From: Theristus sp. LFF4_11
Lineage: Eukaryota; Nematoda; Chromadorea; Monhysterida; Xyalidae
Assembly (NCBI GenBank): GCA_030248135.1
Contig: JASANC010004997.1
Coordinates: 62,001 to 126,000 of the forward strand
Direction of reading: 5' to 3'
Length of the DNA stretch: 64,000 nt
Part shown: positions 57,485 through 64,000 of the stretch, piece by piece
How positions within the stretch are numbered: the first letter of the stretch is position 1
Layout: each line of letters begins with the position of its first letter
Made by a program: the position numbers and the translations under genes
Notes under the pieces: model-generated
The model's input: the letters and a program-made list of their open reading frames with translations, nothing else
What the model was told of the DNA's origin: nothing
Databases searched by the model: none

Positions 57485-58128
57485 TCACAGGCCCTCCCAA
57501 AGACGGTCATACCAGTCATATTCTGCGTCCGATTGATGCGCTAAACACAGAAAACGAGGTATGTTTATGTATCCTGGCAGCAAATATCATATCATGAACA
57601 ACTGTATGTACTTACCAAATCAACTAACAACAAACAAGCACCAAATAGTTTTTCTGCTGACTCCGAATGTGAAACGCGCGTTTTCACGCGATAAACGACG
57701 ATACAAGACAAGACTCCCCCCTCCCCCGGCCGACCAGGTGTTGTGACGTCCGCGTATTCCGTGTTCTGCAGCAGACACACTCGAGTCGTTTGACTGAACG
57801 CGAAACTGAGACACACCGGCACGCGACGACATTCGTGCCCGCAGTGCGAGCGGGACGCGACCGTGACGTTGCCCACGATCAGCACGTCCGTCGCGCGCAG
57901 TCTGACCGCGCGTCGCTCGAAGCGCCCGCCGCGGCTCGCTCGATCCGCTGAGAAAAAAAACAGAAAAACTGCAATTGCTGTGCCAGTGAGTTGTTGGGAA
58001 ACTCGGTTGCGAAACCGTCATTCTACGGCATACTGGTGCTTACTGGTAATATCCGGTCCGGGCCATATCCGTGTGACGATGCGGAGAACCATGAAGCACT
58101 GGCCTCTACTTGCGGTACGCACACGCAT
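57485..58128 (-). CDS. Small PAN/apple-domain protein (3 exons)
   Basis: Exons 58044-58128, 57735-57947 and 57485-57540 join in phase to give about 117 residues. The middle exon encodes VLIVGNVTVASRSHCGHECR, then VCLSFAFSQTTRVCLLQN. That Cys spacing (C-x3-C-x5-C-x-SF-x7-C-L) is typical of PAN/apple domains, which bind proteins or carbohydrates outside cells. The last exon ends SDAEYDWYDRLWEGL and a stop. The first exon (MRVRTASRGQCFMV) is the least certain and lacks a clear signal peptide; the true start may be further upstream. It lies next to the lectin-like gene on the same strand, and the two could once have been one PAN-lectin gene. Confidence 0.55.
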
Positions 58129-58466
58129 CACGGAGATTGTGGCAAAACAGGAAATGCATTATCGAATTGGCAAATGCGAAAGAGCAGAAAAGTCCTACTC
58201 TCACCTATTCACATCTCAGAACTACTTCAAAAACCTGTGTGATTCGGGTGTTCAAGTAACGCAAGTGTACACCATATGGCACACCACACCGTCGCACATC
58301 GATGACCCGGACAGAGTGCTCTTCCGTTCATTCGCTTGAACGGCGCGAACAAACACGCGCATTTCCACCAGCTATTCCGGATCGGCAGCTTGGGCTGCTG
58401 TTCACGACACACATGATGGATAATGCTGCCAAATTACATTTTGGGAAAATGTGAAAACCCAGATCT

Positions 58467-59832
58467 TCACGAACGGTATTGACAGATTGCTCTACGACTG
58501 TAACCACAGCCGATGTCGTTGTGGTCGAACTGACCGACGCCCACGCCCACAATCATGCAGCCTGTGCCGTCAGTGCCTCCGGGGCCTACGCAAATGTTTT
58601 CCCGTTTTTAACAGAGTTTACAATGCACTTTTTCGATTTCAAATGAGGAAAATACAGCAAATGTTTTCAGCAGATTATTGATGCAGATGCAGAAATTCGT
58701 GAAAATAAGTTCTTCAAAGCAAAAAAAAAACTTTTCTTGACCACACAACAACCGTGTTTTGCTGCTAAAAAAATCTGTGTCTCCAGTTTGTTTCTGCACG
58801 GCTTTCTTCATCTGCATGAATATTTGCACAAACATCTGCATCTACGAAATGCATTTTTTCTGAGTGGGTTTTTCAACGTTTCTCAATCATTGTTTTTCCG
58901 CGACAACAACCCGTATTGAACGCACTCAGCTGCACCCAGGGCCCTACGCCTGTGGCGCGATTCGCCAGATGCCACTGCTGGGCGCCGTTTTCGCCCCACC
59001 ACCAGTCGTTCTGCAGGTCGGCGCCGAACTTTCTCGCGCCATTCCAAAATCGATAGCCGGACGTGTAGCCGCAGACTGCCTGGAGAAAAGGAGTCGCTAC
59101 TGCTACAGTGTTGTTGTGGTTTTTTGTTCAGTTTGAATTTTAAAGAGTTTTTTTCAACGAACAAGATGGGATGATTTGACCAGGAAGATATACCTATCAG
59201 TGAACGACTGGGGATTGCGTATCACCGAGGGGTGTATAGGCACTTAATGACAGAGAAAACCCTACTCGACGGCGTCCTCTCTACGGTTTTCTGGGTCAGC
59301 CCTGGTTAGAAACATCGCCTAAATTCCCTAACAACAACAACAACCAGCGGACTTTACTCGCCTTTATCTTGTCCTTCACGGCAGCGTTTGGCATAACCGC
59401 GATGAAACCGTTGCGTAGATGCGCCCCAAAGCCATTGACGCAGTTGCTCGTGTGCGTCGTCCAAGGCGCGTTCGCTGGTTGGCAAACGTAGCAGGCGTTG
59501 TCGAAGTAGATCGTGTTGTATGTGTTGTGCTGGCAGTTTGCCTCAATCACTGTGAATGTTATCTTTACTTGTAGTTCTGCGACTCAATGCATTTGTGGAC
59601 GTCAAAAGAAAATCAGTTTCATGATTGATGCGCCAATTGAAAATGACCCTAGTTGATTCAACTGTATCTCAGGGACACGGGTCACTTCTCCAATTTTGAA
59701 TGTCCGCGCGTCAAACATGACACTGCTTGCATCTCTACGCGCGCATTGAGTCGCAGGACCAAAAAAAGATAATATAAGCAAATAGAAAAAGAGCATTTTG
59801 GACGCCCGTTGGACACTATGCACTTTTACCAT
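58467..59832 (-). CDS. C-type-lectin-like secreted protein (4 exons)
   Basis: Exons 59724-59832, 59353-59549, 58926-59079 and 58467-58585 join in phase to give 192 residues. The N-terminus (MLFFYLLILSFFGPATQC, from residue 13) looks like a signal peptide. The lectin fold follows: YFDNACYVCQPANAPWTTHT, then C-VNGFGAHLRNGF, then FWNGARKFGADLQND, WWWGENG, and the last strand CGYSRRAICQYRS before the stop. No EPN/QPD carbohydrate motif is seen, so sugar binding is uncertain. Exon 1 overlaps the end of a MITE-C copy (59574-59775); if real, part of the leader and the donor come from the transposon. Exons 2-4 are well supported, exon 1 less so. Confidence 0.7.
59230..59343 (+). mobile_element. tRNA-derived SINE type 1, 5'-truncated
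   Basis: Body GTGTATAGGCACTTAATGAC, CTACTCGACGGCG, AACATCGCCTAAA and an AAC tail (59328-59342), as in 42183-42395. The tRNA head is mostly lost. It lies in intron 2 of the lectin-like gene. Confidence 0.8.
59574..59775. mobile_element. MITE-C copy 3
   Basis: Ends TTCTGCGACTCAATGC and, reversed, GGTCCTGCGACTCAATGC; interior TCAGTTTCATGATTGATGCG and CAATTTTGAATGTCCGCG. Outer edge ...AAAGATAAT as in other copies. It overlaps candidate exon 1 of the lectin-like gene. Confidence 0.75.
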
Positions 59833-62545
59833 TTGATTAGCTGATTTTAATTGGCTTGCATTTTGTGTAGTTTCGAATATGGTTGGCTTTAGAAAGATGG
59901 TCAGTTGATTCCTCTTTTAGACACACAATTTTTGGTGTTTTCAATATCAAGCATCTTCAGTGTATACCTGTGGTTTTATTCTGTGACGCATCCACGATAA
60001 CGGCAACACCACTTAAAAGTATAATCGAGCAGAACAGTGGAGACGTTCCACCCATCGTTAATTTAAAATGTTATGAACTTCCTATTTTGTTCAGCACATT
60101 TTGGAAACCTCAAAAGTTTATTATTACATACATATGTTCGCTGCAGTAATAACAACAACTCAATGCTTGATTTGCCAAATAAACAACATCACAATAACAA
60201 GTGCAGTTTTACAATTTATTTCCATTAGGAACTACATTGGGTGCCACCCCAACCACCCCACGAGCTCCATATTGCTCCAAAACTAATTTTTGACACTAGG
60301 ATCTGACGTCCCACATGACTGACTAAACTAATTGAATGCAATGTGCTGTAATGCCATGCGTTTCATTTGAAATGGATCCAATTTCTATTCGCAGGTTCGC
60401 AGGTTCCGTTAGTTTAATTCGATTACATACCTACGTGTAAATAAATGGGCAACGTCCCAAATGGCATCAATTAATGTCGCTCGCACAACTTTTCAGTGTG
60501 GCATGACATTTGGCATGCGGTTTTGTTTTCATGGCACTCATTTTTATGTCACGGCATTAATGTTCTGGTTTCCTGCTGGTGCGAATGCTGGGGAATGTAC
60601 AATAGTAGTATGCTTGATAAGCTGAAAATTTTGAGTCAAATGATTAAAAAATTGAGTACCACAGAAAGAATTGGAATGAATGGTGCGCATTAGCTGTTAA
60701 AAACACCGAAGTTGTTTTTGAGTTCTGCATGCGGTAAACGCCAGACGATTTATTTTCACCTTTGCAAATGTTTTTTCTTCACAACTTTTGGTAAATTCAC
60801 ATCAGTTAGTTTTCGTTTGAGAATTTTAATTCGACAAGAAAGAAGTCTCTAAGACAGCACGACATATACCTAAACGTCGAACCACACCAACAACTGAGAC
60901 TTTGACAGTTTAATTTGCTGAACAAACTAAACGTAAAGTTTTTTTTGCGTGAAACCAAACAGGTGGCAATTCATGAGCAGGTATGAAATACCATCGTTTC
61001 CTCCATAATAATTTTTTAATCTCACATTTTGCTGCAACAACCAAAAACAAGTTTTCAATAAATGCGTAGTTTACAAAAAAACCTACTCAATATGCCCATG
61101 AGTAACGTTTTTATGCGTTTATTGCCTGCAGTGGGAAGAGTTATATGGAAACGGCGGAAAATATACATGTCAGTAATTTTCAATCGTGACACACACACGC
61201 AAACAGTTTGCAGAGTCATGTCATAAAACCTGTTTTTTAGCCCAGCTAAACATTGTTGCCCGCAAACACACAATTTTTGCTCATTTTTCGTTGCCTCTGT
61301 GGCAGCCCGCAGCAGTCTTGCATCTTTCTTGTAATGATTTTCCCGCACGCGCGCAAAAATTCCGCACACACACACACCACTCAAATCACAAAATGTTTAC
61401 AATTTTTCATAAAATAGTATAAAGTTTTGTGACAATCGCGCAGTGCACAAACGCTTTTCGCTTTTACAGTTTTTACTGTGTTGTTTCATATGTGTTTTAT
61501 TACAAATTTCAGATTTGGCGTCAGCTTTTATATTTACGGTATTTGGTTTTGCTGAAATTTTTCATATTTTCTTTTGAATATTTGACTTTTTTTGGTCGTC
61601 CGCTTTTGTGTGATCTGTTTTTTTAAACATGCTTTGTTGGTTTTGTATTGAATCGGTTATGAGACAGCCTTTTTGTCATTTGGTTTACTTTTTTCGCAAG
61701 ACACTTGATTGCTCATTCTTGAGAACTTTTTGCCAACAACAGTGTTCACTGTTGAGTGAGTGCTCTATGGCACAATATATCGGCATTCAAAATTTTTTAA
61801 AATTTGTCAACCGGATTGGCTGCATCGAGTTGATAAGACCAATCAGTGAGCTGCAATTGTGGGTCAAAATCAGCCACGTACATTGTAAATCACGCCTGCG
61901 AAAAGTTATTTCGTTTAACAAAAATGCTTTGTTTAAATAATTTCTGTGTTTAAAATACTTTCGCTGTTCACTTTCATGTGACTAATTCACGACACACCTA
62001 CTGCTGATAATGGGAATGTGATGTTGGGTGATTGATTACTGATTAGAACGACTCACAGTGTTTTGAAAATAGCTTGCCTGTCTTGACGTTTTGTTGCTTT
62101 TCTTTGGTAAAGCTAAGTTTTCCGATTTTGAAACCTGATCTAAAAATAATTTGACCAACCAGCGATAACGACCAGTATAAATGTATTTGTTTAAACTTAT
62201 CACTTTTTCGCAGAATACAAAAAGTCCCGAAAGAATGAAAAACGGAATCGGAGTTGCAAGAAATTTAGCCCCGAGTTGAGTGTGGTTTTTCAATCAAAGC
62301 AGATGTATTCCTTGCTCTTGCTGTAATTCAAAACGTTTCGCATGCTCTGTATTTAGCAAAGTGACAGGTTTAAACAAACATACCATACTAGAAGCAGTCT
62401 ACTTTTTGATTCTTGGTCACTTCTTTTATCGTTGGTTTTATGTATTTGCGACTTTCTTTTTTGTAAGCTGGTCTACTGTTGATGATTGACCATTGACTTT
62501 GTTTTTTTAAAGAAAAAATTCGGATTCGGGATTCGGATATTGAAA
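59833..62545. other. Intergenic between the lectin-like gene and the second SGLT
   Basis: A+T-rich, no gene recognised. All frames are short (under about 110 codons) and lack motifs. Likely contains the promoters of both flanking genes. Confidence 0.35.
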
Positions 62546-63210
62546 ATGGCGGTGGCGGATATCGGCGAAATCAGCGTTTGGGACGTCATTGTGATCGTTA
62601 TTTATTTTTTGTGCGTCCTTGGCGTCGGCTTGTGGGTGTGTGTCCGTTTTCACTCATGTATTATCGTTACAGGAAGACCGCGTGCACAAAAGTTTCACGC
62701 GTTGGGGAAAAGCCGGACACCAAACCAGACGCATGACGTCATCCGACGTCTTTCGTCAGCTACCGTAACCCAATTTTGAATTCCCGCGGATTCTTGAAAC
62801 GTTTTTCCTATCCCTGTGTGCAAAGGCATAGAGAACCGGGACCAAAATGAAAGATAATATTTGAATTGTTGGGTTTATGACAATGTGCGAGTTTTGTTTG
62901 AAAAAACAAAACAAACAAAAAACACGTTTTTCTCTCAATTTACAGTCGTCATGGATCAGTCCGAAAGGCTCGGTCGGCGGGTTCTTTCTGGCCGGTCGTA
63001 ACATGCACTGGCTGTTGGTGGGTTTTTAGTTGGAGATTTTGATTGATTTTTTTTTGATTCTGTCGAAAAAGAGTTCAACAATAATCCATTTTGTTTTTTG
63101 AACAGGTGGGCGCGTCGTTGTTCGCCAGCAACATTGGCAGCGGTCATTTCATCGGGTTGGCCGGCTCGGCGGCGTCCGGCGGCATCGCAGTGGCTGGATT
63201 CGAGCTGAAT
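62546..63210 (+). CDS. Second SLC5/SGLT transporter gene, 5' part only
   Basis: Three exons, 62546-62635, 62946-63017 and 63106-63210, with the same lengths or phases as exons 1-3 of the upstream SGLT gene. Motifs: [56 protein letters not shown]. Identity with the first gene is high by eye in exons 2-3 and low in the introns. The rest of the gene lies beyond the window. It is a tandem duplicate about 5 kb downstream in the same orientation. Confidence 0.9.
62745..62860. mobile_element. MITE-C copy, partial, in SGLT2 intron 1
   Basis: Keeps CAATTTTGAATTCCCGCGG and the outer end GGGACCAAAATGAAAGATAA. The left half is not recognisable. Confidence 0.5.
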
Positions 63211-63274
63211 GTTTGTTCCGTCAGATCATCGTTTTTTAACAGAATGGTGTTTCATTTATAAACAATTTTTTTAT

Positions 63275-63470
63275 GTTCTGCGACTGAATGCGTGTGTAGG
63301 TAGTCCGTAGAATGGAATATCTAGTTTCTATCTTTATGTGGCAATTCGAAATATCCTAACTGACTCGGCCCAATTTAACGGACTTGGATCAATTTACCAA
63401 TTTTGAATTCCCGCGTCATGTGCCTATCTGTGCGCGCATGGAAGTCTCAAGACCAAAATAAAAGATAATG
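63275..63470. mobile_element. MITE-C copy in SGLT2 intron 3
   Basis: Starts TTCTGCGACTGAATGCGTG and ends AGACCAAAATAAAAGATAAT; middle CCAATTTTGAATTCCCGCGT. About 195 bp. Confidence 0.65.
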
Positions 63471-63593
63471 CTTTTCAATGTCGCCTACGAAAATGCAACA
63501 ATTAGAGTGTTCCAGTGAGACGCTGAACAGACAGTCAGCAGGCCTAAGAGCCTAGGCTAACAGACACTGCAGTTTGATAGAAGGAACTACCGT

Positions 63594-64000
63594 ATTACCT
63601 CTATTAAACCCCCCCCAAAATTAAACCCCCCCCCAAAAAATAAACCCCCACCCCCTCGACAAGTTTCCAAATAATCCCCCCCCCCCAAAAATAATCCCCC
63701 ATGGGGGATTATTGGAAACCTGTTTGAAACACATACCCAGAAAAACATACACATAAACAGTGAATTCAGTGGCTGGTTGCAGTGAAAATGATGAAATTGT
63801 GCTACCAAAGGCCCCAAATGGATGAGTTAATGGTAATTTCATTACAAAAGGCTGTTGTAAAAGGAAATTTCTATGTAGAGTAGAAGTTTCTGCGACTTCC
63901 TTCCTGCCATGGAAGGTATTTTTGCCATTTTGCCCATCCCTAAAAATAGTTTCCAAATAAACCCCCCCAAAAATAACCCCCCCCCCCAAAATAAACCCCC
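63594..64000. repeat. C-rich repeats at the window end
   Basis: Clusters of C runs of 7-12 bases alternate with AAAATAAA-type spacers at 63605-63720 and 63960-64000. A local palindrome TAATCCCCCATGGGGGATTA is present at 63691-63710. Between the clusters is ordinary sequence without a gene. It lies in intron 3 of the second SGLT gene, or beyond it. Confidence 0.6.

Overview
The window is animal nuclear DNA: about 60% A+T, genes split by many short GT-AG introns, and families typical of invertebrate metazoans. I could place ten protein-coding loci by translating exons and checking splice phase by hand. The H2A.Z protein points to an invertebrate, but I cannot name the phylum with confidence.

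Layout. 306-9566 (-): XPC, the DNA-damage sensor, in 14 exons. 11194-14836 (-): STAMBP/AMSH, a JAMM-type K63 deubiquitinase, in 9 exons. 15784-24631 (-): WAPL, the cohesin release factor, in 18 exons. These three lie head to tail on one strand. 25583-27416: a degraded non-autonomous LTR retroelement with a tRNA-Arg-like primer-binding region. 27696-29696 (+): histone H2A.Z, whose first coding exon is the ATG alone. 31048-31323 (-) and 33001-33267 (-): two small membrane proteins that may be paralogues. 34882-35385 (-): an intronless unknown gene with a TATA-like box. 37905-38416 (+): a two-exon candidate secreted peptide. 39042-39499 (+): an NME6-like nucleoside diphosphate kinase fragment without its catalytic histidine. 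39749-45533 (-): phospholipase C delta, with a possible remote first coding exon at 48276-48365. 53704-57263 (+): an SLC5/SGLT sodium-coupled transporter; a second SGLT starts at 62546 and runs off the window. Between them on the - strand lie a small PAN/apple-domain gene (57485-58128) and a C-type-lectin-like secreted gene (58467-59832).

The non-coding DNA is packed with mobile elements. There is a foldback element with tandem-repeat arms and a 9-bp target duplication, three mariner-like elements with very long inverted repeats, at least six MITE families, two tRNA-derived SINE types, and a retroposon with a GGAT tail. Three of the six copies of one MITE family (MITE-A) lie about 9-13 bp downstream of a splice donor, in three unrelated genes. 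Most intergenic space above about 300 bp holds such repeats or nothing I can recognise.

The recognised genes are mainly housekeeping (DNA repair, cohesin dynamics, endosomal deubiquitination, chromatin, phosphoinositide signalling, solute transport) and form no single pathway. The most unusual content is the mobile DNA and the splice-site use, not a new multi-gene system.
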